Assembly (NCBI GenBank): GCA_037953745.1
Contig: JBAKBP010007661.1
Coordinates: 1-64,000, forward strand
Origin: Lithodes maja
Lineage: Eukaryota > Arthropoda > Malacostraca > Decapoda > Lithodidae
DNA: 64,000 nucleotides
Reading direction: 5' to 3'
The notes under the pieces: generated by a model
What the model was told of the DNA's origin: nothing
The model's input: the letters and a program-made list of their open reading frames with translations, nothing else
The model's database searches: none
Shown: one piece after another, positions 28,728 to 42,337 of the stretch
Layout of the letters: each line of letters starts with the position of its first letter
How positions within the stretch are numbered: position 1 is the stretch's first letter
Program-made: the position numbers and the translations under genes

Positions 28728-31700
28728 AAAACCTGGGTGTGTAAGTAAAATACTGTCTCCATATGGAGCAGGTACGTCATGTGACAAACCAGTGAGTAAA
28801 ATAGAAATAATCAGTCAAGATAGTGCGAATATAGTGATGTGTAATAGTATTATCGATAACACTACACATGTAACTGATAGTAAAGAAGAGATTACTGATA
28901 GAGCAGAATTTCCGTCTAGAGCTAGTAGTTCAACAGGAAATAATAAGTTAGCTAAAAACAATAGAAAATTAGTTGCAAATAAAAGTAATAGGTTGAGGGT
29001 ATATTATACAAATTGTAGGAGTTTATGTAACAAAATGAACGAACTTAGAGCACTCGTTAGCACAGAAAATATAGACATAATAGCGCTAACTGAAACGTGG
29101 ATTAATACAGAATCTAGGCATTTTTTAGCAGAATTTGATATTCCAGGATATAGTTTGTTTAAATATGACCGAACAAGTAGGAGGGGCGGGGGTACAGCAG
29201 TGTTTGTCAGGAGTACATTAAAAAGCTGTATTAAATCAGGTATTAGACTAAATAATGATAATGAAAGTGTTTGGGTAGAGGTTAACGAAGGTAGTGAGAC
29301 CATAGTTATTGGAGTTATATATAGACCGCCTAATATGAGTAGAAATGGCGGAACATCGTTATGGGAGGAAATTAAAATAGCATCAAGGTTTAGCAATGTG
29401 TGCATTATGGGGGATTTTAATTTTCCGAACATTGATTGGCAGCACCAAATAGGCGACTCCGATTCAGTAGAGTTTATTGAGGTTGTACAAGATAGTTTTT
29501 TATTTCAATTCATAGATACGCCAACTAGAGGTATTAATATTCTTGATTTAGTTTTCAGTAACAATGAACATATGATAAATGATGTAGAGATTGGTGACCA
29601 CCTAGGAAATAGCGATCATAAATCTATTTATGTTAATATACAATGGACAGGGAATGCTACAGAGAATACGACACTTATCCCAGATTTCAGAAAAACCGAT
29701 TATGGTGGGCTAAGAAGAGACTTAAGGGTGGACCCTATTGTTAAGCAATTAAGTCAGGATATGCCAGAGTTAAACTTGCCACCTACATATAACCAGTTTA
29801 TTGCTTCACTCCACAATGCTCAAAATAAATATATCCCTAAAAGAAAATTTAGATCGCCGCAGAACCAACCAAAATGGATGACTAATAAGCTAATAGATCT
29901 TATAGGAAAAAAGAAAGGAATATATAGAAAAATAAAGAAAGGCGAAAATCATGTACTATCAGACTCTATCAAGACAGGTTAAAAAGGAAATCAGGAAAGC
30001 AAAAAGAAATTATGAAATAAGGATAGCCAGTGACTCAAAAAATAACCCTAAAGCTTTTTACCAACTATATAAATCTAAAGTTAGAGATGTAATAGGCCCC
30101 CTAAAAACTTCAATAGGAGAAATAACAGAAAATGATTTAGAAATGTGCAGTACATTAAATAGTCAGTTTCTTTCCGTTTTCACTAATGAAAATTTGGCAC
30201 AGATTCCAGAAGTCAATATGGTATATAGTGATAGTATAGAAAATATGTTAAGTACAGTTAGTATGAGTAGAAATGATGTGCTTAAGGAAATTGACAGACT
30301 GAAACCTCAAAAATCGTCTGGTCCTGACGAGGTATATGCTAGAGTATTAAAAGAATGCAGAGATGAGTTAAGTAGCCCATTAGCATTTTTATTTAACAAG
30401 TCTTTAGAAACAGGTTTAGTTCCAGAAGCTTGGAAGCTTGCAAATGTAGTTCCGATCTTCAAAAAAGGTGATAAATCGATAGCATCCAATTACCGTCCCA
30501 TTAGTCTCACATCAATCATAGGAAAGTTGCTAGAGTCTATTATTGCTAGGAAAATTAGAAGCCACTTAGTAAAATTTAACTTAATAAATTATTTTCAGCA
30601 TGGATTCACTCAGGGACGTTCTTGCCTTACTAATTTGCTTAGCTTTTTCTCAGAGGAATATGAAGCAGTAGATAGTGACAAGTCATATGATATTATTTAT
30701 TTAGATTTCAGTAAAGCTTTTGACAGAGTCCCTCATGAGAGATTGATGAGAAAGGTTGAGGCACATGGAATAGGAAGATCGTTGTTGGGATGGATTAGGT
30801 CATGGCTAATTGGTAGGAAACAGAGAGTCAGCATAAATGGTACCAAGTCAGAGTGGGGAGCAGTCAAAAGTGGTGTCCCCCAGGGATCGGTATTAGGTCC
30901 CCTGTTGTTTCTTATATACATAAATGACCTAGATTTAGGTATAACTAGTAGGATAAGTAAATTCGCAGACGATACTAAAATGGGGAGATCAATTGATTCA
31001 GATAGCGATATAGAGTGCCTCCAAAGGGATCTAGATACCTTACATGAATGGTCAGTAAATTGGCAGATGAAGTTTAACATTGACAAATGCAAGGTATTAA
31101 AGATAGGGAAGATGCATACAAATGTTAAATATAAACTAGCTAATTTAGAATTAGAAAATTCAGACTGTGAGAAAGATCTAGGTGTGTTTGTTAGCAATGA
31201 TTTGAAGCCTAGAAAACAGTGTATAAGCGTTCGTAATAAGGCAAACAGGATTCTCGGGTTCATCTCTAGGAGTGTGAGTAACAGAACTGCTGATGTTATC
31301 TTAAAACTTTACTTGTCATTAGTGAGACCCCATAATATGGATTATGCTGTCCAATTTTGGTGTCCTTATTACAGAATGGACATAGATTCATTGGAGAGAG
31401 TACAGCGTAGAATGACAAAAATGATCCATAATATTAGAAATCTTTCGTATGAAGAAAGGTTGAAGAAATTAGGTTTACATTCGTTAGAGAGATGCAGAGT
31501 TAGAGGGGATATGATAGAGGTGTTCAAGTGGGTTAGTGGGATTAACAAAGGGGACATGACAAATGTACTAAAGCTCAGTGATAGCGAAAGAACTCGTACC
31601 AATGGTTTCAAATTAGATAAATTTCGTTTCAGAAAAGATATAGGCAAATATTGGTTTGGTAACAGAGTTGTAGATGGGTGGAATGGACTACCAAGTGCTA

Positions 31701-31774
31701 TAGTGGGGTCTAAAACGGTAGGGAGCTTTAAGATAAAATTGGATAAGCATATGGACGAGAAGGGTTGGGTGTGA
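28720..31774 (+). pseudogene. family A ORF2 (endonuclease plus RT), frameshifted
   Basis: The endonuclease region shows RVYYTNCRSLCNKMNELRAL, IIALTETWINTE, IMGDFNFPNIDW and GNSDHKSIYV. RT shows SNYRPISLTS, IYLDFSKAFDRVPH, SGVPQGSVLGPLLF and SKFADDTKM. The C-terminal WNGLPSAIVG region precedes the stop at 31774. Around 29950-29965 about eight bases are missing relative to copy Z, which shifts the frame. A 3-base insertion near 31333 is in frame. No ATG lies in the ORF2-specific part before the endonuclease; the ATG at 28624 falls in sequence whose true frame is ORF1. Confidence 0.85.
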
Positions 31775-31994
31775 AGGGGGATCAGCCGGGTTGGGCCAAT
31801 CAGCACTCTGCATACCCCCATAATCCTGCGTTAATCTCTAACCGTTTTGGTAAGATGATCCTCAGGGTATTAGAGTGTTGAGCCTATAATTGGGCTTTGT
31901 AATTGAACTGGGGTTGTGTGGGACAGGGATCTGCCTTGCTTAGTCCAATCGGCTTTCTGCAGACTCCCATTTTCTTATGTTCTTATGTTAAGTT

Positions 31995-33534
31995 CTCCGT
32001 TCACGATACATTTGTAAGATCTGGTATTGCACTTCCCTTTGTTTAGTACTGTATGTTATTATTGATACGATCCTATTGTACAATGAGGTAGTTAGGAAAA
32101 GGTTAGGGCACTGTTGGGTTAGAGGTAGGATATTCATATGGTAAAACAGTCAGCGTAACACAACATAATTAACTTGTTTATACAAAAATAAAGACAACAA
32201 TAAAATTGAAAGAACCCACTCATGATGCCACGAACATTGCAAGGTAACTGTTATTTATTTGTATTTGTTAAGGCTAATGTTATAGATAATATTTAAGGTT
32301 AATACTAATAGCTAAGCATTAATATAATATACAGTATATCGTCCTAGTTCATATAATACTGCATGCTTTTTGAATCACGATTTTTAGAACAGAGTTTGAT
32401 CGCAAGAGATATTCAAATTCCCCGAGTATCTGTTGGTAACGGGGAAAGAAATTATAACTGTACGGTGGAGCTGCCACCAAGTCTGTCTTGGTACTGGGTA
32501 CTATTATTGTGCTACCTTCTTATTACTGTTGTTGTTGTTGTAAATTTGTTCCTCGTTTTCACTTGCTCACTTTATGTTTCTCTTGTATCACCTATTTTGT
32601 GTTAAGTTCCTGCTTAAAGTGATAAAGTGAATGTCATTAAATGAGCCTGCTATATAATTATACTGGACAGTACACCATTATCCAGCCACCATACAGTACA
32701 GACCCTTCCTCCCGCCCGACCCTTCCATATCAACAATAATACATAAATACTGCCTGTCTAATATTATATTACGATTTACGTCAGTATAATAACTGTATAT
32801 GTACATCTGTTCATCACATTGTAATAAATGTGCAACAATTATCATTATTGTTGCTAACTGTGAAATGCGAACTTTTGAGCCTGTTGTTACACTTTACTTT
32901 TGTACCCAATTTACAAACGATGATTATGTTATGATTTCATCTAAAGTCATTTAGTAGGTATTATTAGTAATGATAATTGAGACAGTTAACTTTAATTTTG
33001 TACACTGCAGAGTAAGAGAGACCATTTGTTATCCCAGCTGCTGATAGAGTTGACTCAGAAAGAATTTATATTCATAGGAAGATATTGTGGAGAGTACGCA
33101 TCCACGATAAACAAAAAGTTCTTCCGATATAGTTAGGTCTATTGTCTTACGATTTTGAATATATGAAGGATAATTTTTAGATACTTATTTATTTAATTAT
33201 AGTTTGTATTATATTATCATTTATTAACTCGCTGTTCAAGGTTGGATATACTATATACTGTAATAATGAAGATGTCATTAGACATTTATCTTCTGTTATA
33301 TCAACTATTACCAATTTGTGGCAAATATAACCTTATTGCCTTCAATGCTTTCAAAACCCAGTATCTCCATTTATCTACCCGTCACAATCTTCCACCCAAG
33401 CTATGACTTCACACAATCAACCCTTCATATGATCTTAATATTCTTGACATCTCTTTTTCCTTTGACCTCTCTTGGTAAGTCATATAACAAATCTTGCTAA
33501 AAAACAGCTTTCCAGAACCCCGTCTCCGTGGGTT
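31995..33534. other. no recognised feature
   Basis: AT-rich spacer. The open frame at 32363-32605 shows only a hydrophobic stretch and no recognisable domain, and it is most likely chance. Confidence 0.5.
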
Positions 33535-34205
33535 TGTCACCCACCGCACAGCTGTACAGGGGTACTGTCCGCCCATACATCAACTACTGTTCCTATGTGT
33601 GAAGAGGCTCCACCCTACCGTACTTCTTGAAAGGGTAGTCAACAGCATTTCGTCTCATCAACTCACCTCTTACTAATTATCTACGATCTCTCTCTACACG
33701 CCGGAATGTTGCATCTCTCTGACTGTCACCGCTTTTACAATAATCAGTGTTCATCAGAGCGTTTTCAGTGTATACCTCCTTCTGTATGGGGAGTAGGGGG
33801 CACACGCCTTTCAAAACATCCTCAGCCATACTTTGTCCATATCTGTAACTCAAGTGGAAGTATAATAACATCTGAGGTGCAGCCATTTTATTTCGGGGGC
33901 TAATGAGTGATTAGTGCTCCTGAATGCTGGTGTGCTTGCTTTTTGTGGGCGAACTGCTATGTGTTCTTCTCCTGTCACTTTTTTCTTTCTCGAGTCTTGC
34001 TGAACCTCCTTACCCCTTGTGGCAGTAAGGGTTGGCTACTAACTGATCACTGTAACCCAAAAGGGAAGCAATTTTCCCAGACTTTCTTCCAAGTTGGTCA
34101 ACTCTGGAACTCTCTCCCACAATCCGTCTTTCCCTCGTCCTATGGCTTTAGCTGCTTCAAGGTCAGTGCGTTCAAATCTGTTTACTATAATGCACCTTGA
34201 TTTTG
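33535..34205 (+). pseudogene. decayed LINE ORF2 C-terminus (jockey/CR1-like family)
   Basis: Across several frames the translation follows the order of a LINE C-terminal region: VRPYINYCSYVW, a segment like AFRLINSP, RRNVASL with a CHRFYNNQCSSE stretch, and finally QLWNSLPQSVFPSSYGF ending at about 34199. At least two frame changes and stops are present. The sequence differs from families A and B, so it represents another LINE family. Only the C-terminal quarter is recognisable. Confidence 0.6.
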
Positions 34206-36383
34206 GTTTGTTATTATTTCAATTAGAGCAGGGTGGGGTTGGGGGAGGGGGAGGACTCTTTACAGGCAGCTTTACATTTTGTCTCCGTCTTACACATATA
34301 CAAATATATCGTACACAAGACTGCTTGTATTATCTGGGTTACTACAGATACTTAATGTATATGAATTTGTAATAGGGTATGCAATTTACGGTTCTTTACA
34401 TAAATATGTAGTGTCTTTTGTAGGTTATGACGTATATTCAGTAGTTATTTACGGTAACATGAATTATGTACTTTATAACCTATATACTTGAGGGTTCTCC
34501 TCAGTAGAAGAAGGACTACTATCTGGTAGGCCTTGGACAGGTTATTAATGTGGTGGATCATTAAAACAGATATAAGAGTAATGACGGGGCTGGGTAGAAC
34601 AGATTGGCTCATGTGTTTACAAAATGGAGAGGGTTACTCTCTCTTCCCCTTGGCTGGCTTCTTTATATAGAGCTTCGATTACGGGACCCTGAAGACCGCG
34701 ATTATATTTTGTGTGAATAATGTTTTTTTATTTAACTATACAGTGTGTGCTTTATTTAAAATGTAATTTTATAAAACATAAATCCATAAAAGAGGTCCGT
34801 CCACCGCCCGTATAGTGCTATACCCCCTTTATATATAGGGATGGATGTTATTGATGGTGGACTATTATTACACACAGTCCATAACAACTTACTGGTTGTA
34901 TTCTAGTAAATGTGATGTATTGTGTGTTATGGTTGTTGCCTTCTGTTTCACAAGGTCCGTATATCGGTTGTCATTATCAACGCCTGAATAGTATTTATTG
35001 CCAAACATTCCTGACTCGCACCCATGAACGACGGAAGGTGTATTATTTTGGTCTGTGTGTGAATGTAGTAGTGCGTGGCGGTCATTTGTAGTTAATCTTC
35101 ATGTTTTATGTGGTATTGGGTAACATGCTATGGTGTTGAGTGTAACCTGCCGCCTGTAATGACCTTCTAGGCAGTAGCACTTAATGAGTGACTAGAAGCT
35201 GAATTATGATTTGCCATACGAACATATCAAATGTAAAAAACAAAGAGTTGTCAATAACGTACTTGTTAATGTTTCCTACATTCCATCACTAACTGCTTCA
35301 GGGAGGAGTGAGTTGGAGACACTACCATTAGATCAATACCGAATATCCATCAACTTTTACGAAAGCCACACAATCAAAACCTTCTCTACCCCTGGAAAGC
35401 CAGACTGGACCAGAAATACAGTAATTATTTCCAATTCTAGTCAAAACATGATTACCCGGTATATCTAGCTATAACTTAATGCCACTGAGCTTTACATTTG
35501 GAACCTAATGTATTTTGTATTGACGCAGGTGATTGGTTGTGGAGCTCAATGTTGATCCTGCCCTTCACCAACTACTGTACTTCGTTCCTTCCCTGTTATG
35601 CAATTTGTAAATGAGTTTTTTTGAAATATTTACACCATACATGTGACTTAGGTGTACTAATTTTAGCCTTTATATATCTGCTATACAACGAACCATAGTT
35701 TATATTTGTGCAATACCGGTAATCCTATTTACAACAGTAGCCGTTTATAAGAAACTTATAGGGGTGTAAAATATAGCGACAAATATTTTGTCTGTTCCAT
35801 TATGTTAGTGGATAAACATTATATAGTTTATATGACACTGAATGCATCTTCGAAAATTAGCTCACACACGTTTACACTAATATAAATGTGATCTACGATA
35901 TTGATATGCTAGTCATTGTAAAGTGTGGGGTTAGTGGCTTGCTGCAGGACTTAAACATTTACACAATGAGGACAATCTGAAACTGTAACGACTTTGAATA
36001 ATACGAACAATACTTTATAAAAGAATCCAGTGAGTTAGTATGTACTGATCCTCAGGAAGAGCAGGAGATTATCACTGGGTTTTGAAGTAGAGCATAACTT
36101 GGAAGGAATATTATCCTTGTTGTCACCTTGATTGTTGGTAATGAACAATCTTGCAATGTTGTTTTTGCTCCCAACAATTATGATTGGGAACAATCTAGTA
36201 GCATATTGGTATTGTACTATGAAATATTTTTGCAACCGAAATATAGGAAATGAATGACTATCATAGGTTTAGGTTAAGATATTTCAAGGATATTTCGTGG
36301 GGATTCATTTCTACTGAGCATACTCTAAATTGTCCTTATTATATCAGAACTGTACGTCTATGTTGGGACTAACAGTCTAGTAA
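34206..36383. other. no recognised feature
   Basis: More than 2 kb of AT-rich sequence without a supported gene, repeat array or element end. Open frames here are short, and the one at 35211-35468 shows no recognisable motif. Confidence 0.5.
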
Positions 36384-36590
36384 CCCCTTCTGCAACGGCG
36401 ACGTCTTTTTAACTTTATTCTAGCTATTTTTGGACTATTGTATTCAGCTTCAAGAGGGTCTCAAGCAATTAACAGTATTCGAACTATCTCACTTCACCCT
36501 CGATACTACCACAGATCCTACTTAAGTTGCACAAAATGGTCGAAATAAAACTAAAACAAAAGTATAAAGGCATCACCGTTACAGAAGGGG
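36384..36590. mobile_element. piggyBac-type MITE, family 1, copy 2 (reverse orientation)
   Basis: It starts CCCCTTCTGCAACGGCGACG and ends CAGAAGGGG, matching the complement of the 54013-54219 copy along its full 207 bases. The flanks are GTAA and CTAA, each one base from TTAA, consistent with an older insertion. The small open frame that overlaps its right end (36527-36718) is not a gene. Confidence 0.75.
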
Positions 36591-37516
36591 CTAACCTTCA
36601 ACATCTTGGTCACGTCGTGAACAAGCACACACGCTCTGGCTTCCTCGGGGACAAACCTTCAGATCCAAGAGAAAGAATACTCTTTTTCTTCCTCAACTCT
36701 TTCCGCAATCTGTGTTGACTCCAGAGATTTGTCTGTACAAGTGTCGGCCATGCACTTAGTCAAACAAACACATTATGAGGAATAACAGTTTACGTATGGA
36801 GAATTACAGTCGGTATCAGTTTATTAGGCTTGTGAAATATGTTAGGTTAAGTCTTTAACTGGATCCAAGCTATTCTCCACAATTAATTTAGCTTCCACAA
36901 GGTTCATTAATTATGCCAGTATTTGTCTACTTCCACATTTTCCTCCCATTTGTGTCCTAACCCCTCTTCTAACGTAAGTTTACTTGATCTTTTTGATATC
37001 CTCTTGACTCAAAGCTAAAGGTTAAAAAGCCATTATTATAACGTGAAATATGAGATGAAACTTTTAATGAGTGAATAGTAAGATTATTCAAATATTAGGC
37101 GTTTTGTTTGTTACTATTTGTATGTGTGTTAAATATATGTTGGAATTAATGAAATATGTATTTTATGTGAGGTTCAACGAGACAGTATCCTAGTCTTTTA
37201 TGACTGTATTCATACTGCATTGGCGGCTGGAATACTCTACTCAATGAACCTCCTGTAACATTTCAACAATAATCACTCTCGCTCAGCTGATCCACAGTAA
37301 ACCCCTAGCGGCCATTATACCAATCCCATGGATATGGTCCAGCTAGTACACTGTGAGGCATCAATGTTCTGCCGGGACCCAATTCCTGTGTTCACTGAAT
37401 GAACTGCACTATACTGAGTCAATAAGTGGCGGGAAACTCACACCAAATTATATCGCTATGTTCACCGATACTAAATACATCAGTGTTGTTTTTTCCATCA
37501 CATTTTTAGTCAAAAC
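36591..37516. other. no recognised feature
   Basis: AT-rich spacer between a MITE and a palindrome pair. Confidence 0.5.
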
Positions 37517-37571
37517 AAAATAATCATACTAAGTGTGGCCATAATATGGCCACACTTAGTATGATTATTTT
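37517..37571. repeat. 55-bp perfect palindrome
   Basis: Two 27-base arms, starting AAAATAATCATACTAAGTG, surround a single central base at 37544. The match is complete. On transcription this would form an uninterrupted hairpin. Confidence 0.9.
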
Positions 37572-37583
37572 ATTATTTTGTTA

Positions 37584-37676
37584 CAGTGTGCTAAGTCTGA
37601 CTTACTGTATCATAACTTAAAACATTATATTATAATGTTTTAAGTTATGATACAGTAAGTCTGACTTAGCACACTG
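37584..37676. repeat. 93-bp perfect palindrome
   Basis: Two 46-base arms, starting CAGTGTGCTAAGTCTGACTT and ending with its complement, surround one central base at 37630. The arms match at every position. It lies 12 bases after another perfect palindrome. The CAG...CTG ends resemble hAT termini, but no 8-bp duplication was found. Confidence 0.95.
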
Positions 37677-37855
37677 CAACATCAGCCTTTACCCATACAT
37701 ACCGCCCCACTTTAGTAAACATTGAGTAATATTATATATATAAGTAAAATATAATTACTGTTCATTAAATGCTCGCAATATGGCTAGTTCAGTAAAACAA
37801 TTACTAGTTAATTGAACTGCTAATACTTCCACGTAAAACCTAATAACTAATAGTT

Positions 37856-40800
37856 TAAGAACATAAGAACATAAGAAAATGGGAGTCTGCAGAAAGCCGA
37901 TTGGCCTAAGCAAGGCAGATCCCTGTCCCACACAACCCCAATTACAAAGCCCAATTATAGGCTCAACACTCTAATACCCTGAGGATCATCTTACCAAAAC
38001 GGTTAGGGATTAACGCAGGCTTACGGGGGTCTGCAGAGCGCTGATTGGCCCAACCCTGCTGATCCCCCTTCACACCCAACCCTTCTCGTCCATATGCTTA
38101 TCCAATTTTATCTTAAAGCTCCCTATCGTTTTTAATCCCACTATAGCACTTGGTAGTCCATTCCACCCATCTACAACTCTGTTACCAAACTAATATTTGC
38201 CTATATCTTTTCTGAAACGAAATTTATCTAATTTGAAACCATTGGTACGAGTTGTTCTTTCGCTATCACTGAGCTTTAGTACATTTGTCATGTCCCCTTT
38301 GTTAATCCCACTAACCCACTTGAACACCTCTATCATATCCCCTCTAACTCTGCGTCTCTCTAACGAATGTAAGCCTAATTTCTTCAACCTTTCTTTATAC
38401 GGAAGATTTATAATATTATGGATCATTTTTGTCATTCTACGTTGTACTCTCTCCAATGAATCTATGTCCATTCTGTAATAAGGACACCAAAATTGAACAG
38501 CATAATCCATATGGGGTCTCGCTAATGACAAGTAAAGTTTTAAGATAACATCAGCAGTTCTGTTACTCACACTTCTTGAGATGAACCCGAGAATCCTGTT
38601 TGCCTTGTTTCGAACGTTTATACACTGTTGTCTAGGCTTCAAATCATTGCTAACAAACACACCTAGATCTTTCTCACAATTCGAGTTTTCTAATTCCACA
38701 TTAGCTAGTTTATATTTAACATTTGTATGCATCTTCCCTATCTTTAATACCTTGCATTTGTCAATGTTAAACTTCATCTGCCAATTTACTGACCATTCGT
38801 GTAAGGTATCTAGATCCCTTTGGAGGCACTCTATATCTCTATCTGAATCAATTGTTCTCCCCATTTTGGTATCGTCTGCAAATTTACTTATCCTACTAGT
38901 TATACCTAAATCAAGGTCATTTATGTATATAACAAACAACAGAGGACCTAATACAGATCCCTGGGGGACACCACTTTTGACTGCTCCCCATTCTGACTTC
39001 GTACCATTTATGCTGACTCTCTGCTTCCTACCAATTAGCCATGACCTAATCCATCCAAACAACGCCCCACCTATTCCATGCGCCTCAACCTTTCTCATCA
39101 ATCTCTCATGGGGGACTCTGTCGAAAGCTTTACTGAAATCCAAATATATTATATCATATGACTTGTCATTATCTACTGCTTCATATACCTCTGAGAAAAA
39201 ACTAAGCAAATTAGTAAGGCAAGAACGTCCCTGAGTGAATCCATGCTGAGAAGAATTTATTAAATTAAATGTATCTAAGTGGTTTCTAATTTTACTAGCA
39301 ATAATTGACTCTAGTAGCTTTCCTATGATTGATGTAAGACTAATGGGACGGTAATTGGATGCTATTGATTTGTCACCTTTTTTGAAGATCGGAACTACGT
39401 TTGCAAGCTTCCAAGCTTCTGGAACTATACCTGTCTCCAATGACTTGTTAAATAAAAATGTTAATGGGTAACTTAACTCATCCCTACATTCTTTTAATAC
39501 TCTAGCATATACCTCATCAGGACCAGGCGATTTATGAGGTTTCAGTCTGTCAATTTCCTTAAGCACATCATTTCTACTTATCGTAACCGTACTTAACCTA
39601 TTTTCTATACTATCGCTATATACCTTACGGACTTCTGGAAACTGTGCCAAATTTTCATTAGTGAAAACTGAAAGAAATTGACTATTTAATGTACTGCACA
39701 TTTCTAAATCATTTTCTGTCATTTCTCCTATCGAAGTTTTAAGGGGACCAATTACATCTCTAACCTTGGATTTATATAGTTGGTAAAAAGCTTTAGGATT
39801 ATTTTTTGAGTCATTGGCAACCTTAATTTCATAATTTCTTTTTTCTTTCCTAATATCCTTTTTTACTTGTCTTGATAGATTCTGATAGTAAGCAAGTAGG
39901 TGAATTTCGCCTTTTCTAATTTTTCTATATATTCCTCTCTTTTGTCCTAGAAGATCTAATAGTCTATTATTCATCCATTTGGGTTGGTTCTGTGTTGATC
40001 TAAATTTTCTTTTGGGGATGTATTTATTTTGTGCATTGAATACTGACTTGATAAAATTACCGTATGTATCTACCAAGGTTGACGTCTCTTCCTGACTTAA
40101 GATGACAGGTGCCTGAGAAGGGGTACACTCATTTGGACACCTGGATCGACTTAATTTTTTTGACCATAGGGTCCGCTAATAGGTCTCTTCTTAACCCACC
40201 ATAATTGGCTTTTCTAAAGTCAGTTATTAATGTTGTATTCTCTCTGGTATTTCCTTTCCATTGTATATTAAAATACACAGAATTGTGGTCACTATTTCCT
40301 ATGTGGTCCCCTATCTCTACATTATTTACCATATGTTCATTGTTACTGAAAACTAAATCGAGAATATTATTACCTCTAGTCGGCGTATCTATGAATTGAA
40401 ATAAAAAACTATCTTGTACTACCTCTATAAACTCCTCAGAATCAGAGTCTCCTATTTGATGCTGCCAATCTATATTCGGAAAATTAAAATCCCCCATAAT
40501 GCACACATTGCTAAACCTTGATGCCATTTTAATTTCCTCCCATAATGACGTTCCGTCATTTCTACTCATATTTGGCGGTCTATACATAACTCCAATAACT
40601 ATGGTCTCACTACCTTCGTAACCTCTACCCAAACACTTTCATTATCGTTATTTAGTCTAATACCTGATTTAATACAGCTTTTTAATGTACTCCTGACAAA
40701 CCCTGCTATACCGCCACCCCTCTTACTTGTTCGGTCATATTTAAACAAACTATATCCTGGTATATCAAATTCTGCTAAAAAATGCCTGGTTTCTGTATTA

Positions 40801-41122
40801 ATCCACGTTTCAGTTAGCGCTATTATGTCTATATTTTCTTTGCTAACAAGGGCTCTAACTTCGTTCATTTTGTTACATAGACTCCTACAGTTTGTGTAAT
40901 ATACTCTCAATTTACTTCTTTTCTTTATACCTAATTTACCTTTGTTTTTAGCGACATTTCCATCTTCCGTTGCACCATCACTACTATCATTTGCATTATA
41001 GTCATCATTTTTAGCATGAGACTGAATATCCTTATCGCTTTCGCCTGACGCTAAAATTGTTCCATTTAACTTCTCATTTACACTCAATATTTCTGTTCAA
41101 AACCCCACAACCACCCTATCTA
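37856..41122 (-). mobile_element. CR1-group LINE family A, copy Y (5'-truncated)
   Basis: The minus-strand copy is truncated in the last codons of ORF1 (41122) and has a TTATGTTC-type 3' end (seen as AAGAACATAAGAACATAAG at 37858-37876). It is nearly identical to copy Z, with differences every hundred bases or so, and lies about 1 kb from it in the same orientation. No target duplication was found. Confidence 0.9.
38070..41100 (-). pseudogene. family A ORF2, copy Y, inactivated
   Basis: It has the same domain order as copy Z: APE endonuclease (IIALTETWINTE, IMGDFNFPNIDW) and RT (SNYRPISLTS, SGVPQGSVLGPLLF, SKFADDTKM). Compared with Z, the visible defects are a 2-base loss near 41085, a 1-base deletion near 40615 (after GSETIVIG in reverse reading), an extra T near 40160, and a Trp codon turned into a stop at about 38190. 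A 3-base insertion near 38253 keeps the frame. All catalytic motifs otherwise remain. Confidence 0.9.
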
Positions 41123-42100
41123 GTATATAACTTAAGTATGTTAGGTCTAATTACAAGGCCGTTTAGACGCGAGTACGCTTGTGATCATGTTCCCGTCTAA
41201 TTTGACTGCCGTGGATTACAATAATATGTTGAGGGGGGGGGGGGGGGGCTTTACCAATTGGCAGCTACATATACTATTACTACACAAAAGTTACACCCCT
41301 GGGAGTCTGTGGTAGGTAACTCAGGTGGGTTACCCAACCTGTTACACAGGGACTACTGCGTATTATTTAGGTTATCACTGTTTACCTCCCTGGATGGAAT
41401 GTCACAACTCTCTATACATTTATAAGCTCCCATTACTGCTTGGTGAACACAGGTGTCAGGTGTGAAGAGACTTGCTTATAATTATGTATCGTGTGACCTT
41501 GAAATTGACACCGGGTCCTCTTGTTTGTTGGTCAAACGTAATAACCAAGGTGCCACACATAATTTTATGTAACTTACCATATAAAACATTTTCAAAACTA
41601 AAACATATTTGGGCATTTGCTCATATAATTAGCACTCAGAAATGCCTTTGGTATATTCACGACTATTGAACCAATGTGGGATTGATAAATATAACAGTTA
41701 CATTAGAGTATTTTTTTATAACAAAACCACATGTGTAGATGAGCGTTCAAAGCAGTTATCTATACTCCATGATTTTTGTGAAATTGTTCACTCTTGTTAG
41801 TGGCAAAGTTTAGAAAAAAAAAAAAAACGGAAACCATTTTTTTTTTTTTTTGTACAGCTTTTGGGATTCCAGAGGAGCTTCCACTTTGGGTATTTGGCAT
41901 ATGTTACTTGGGACCTAAAAGTGACGTACGCTGTTTTGGAAGTGTAGCATACATACTGTATATATTTAATTGCATAGCCCTTGGATACGTGGATGTAATT
42001 GTAAAATTCGGTCGTAAATCTACGAATATACTGTACAGTATGTTGAAAATGTTATACTATTATGGCAGTCAGGGTTTGTATGACTGAATATGTTTGGGTA
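41123..42100. other. spacer with homopolymer runs
   Basis: There is a 16-base G run at 41233-41248, and A and T runs at about 41814-41850. No gene is supported. The open frame at 41794-42087 begins within the A run and shows no domain. Confidence 0.5.
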
Positions 42101-42337
42101 TGTGTGAGTGTTTGTGTATATACATAAGAACATAAGAACATAAGAAAATGGGAGTCTGCAGAAAGCCGATTGGCCCAAGCAAGGCAGATCCCTGTCCCAC
42201 ACAACCCCAATTACAAAGCCCAATTATAGGCTCAACACTCTAATACCCTGAGGATCATCTTACCAAAACGGTTAGAGATTAACGCAGGATTACGGGGTCT
42301 GCAGAGCGCTGATTGGCCCAACCCTGCTGATCCCCCT

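Larger units (their letters stand above)
27756..31987 (+). mobile_element. CR1-group LINE family A, copy X, near full length
   Basis: The copy has a short 5' leader, ORF1, ORF2 and a 3' untranslated region ending in TTATGTTC repeats (31974-31987). A 7-bp TTAAGTT lies at both edges (27749-27755 and 31988-31994) and may be the target duplication. It is related to but clearly diverged from copies Y and Z. Both ORFs are broken. Confidence 0.8.

Noticed and set aside
36527..36718. 63-codon frame as a small gene
   Set aside because: Its first third lies in the 36384-36590 MITE and the rest shows no motif.
37584..37676. Palindrome as a hAT MITE
   Set aside because: The CAG...CTG ends fit, but no 8-bp duplication was found and the element would have no interior, so the class is left open.
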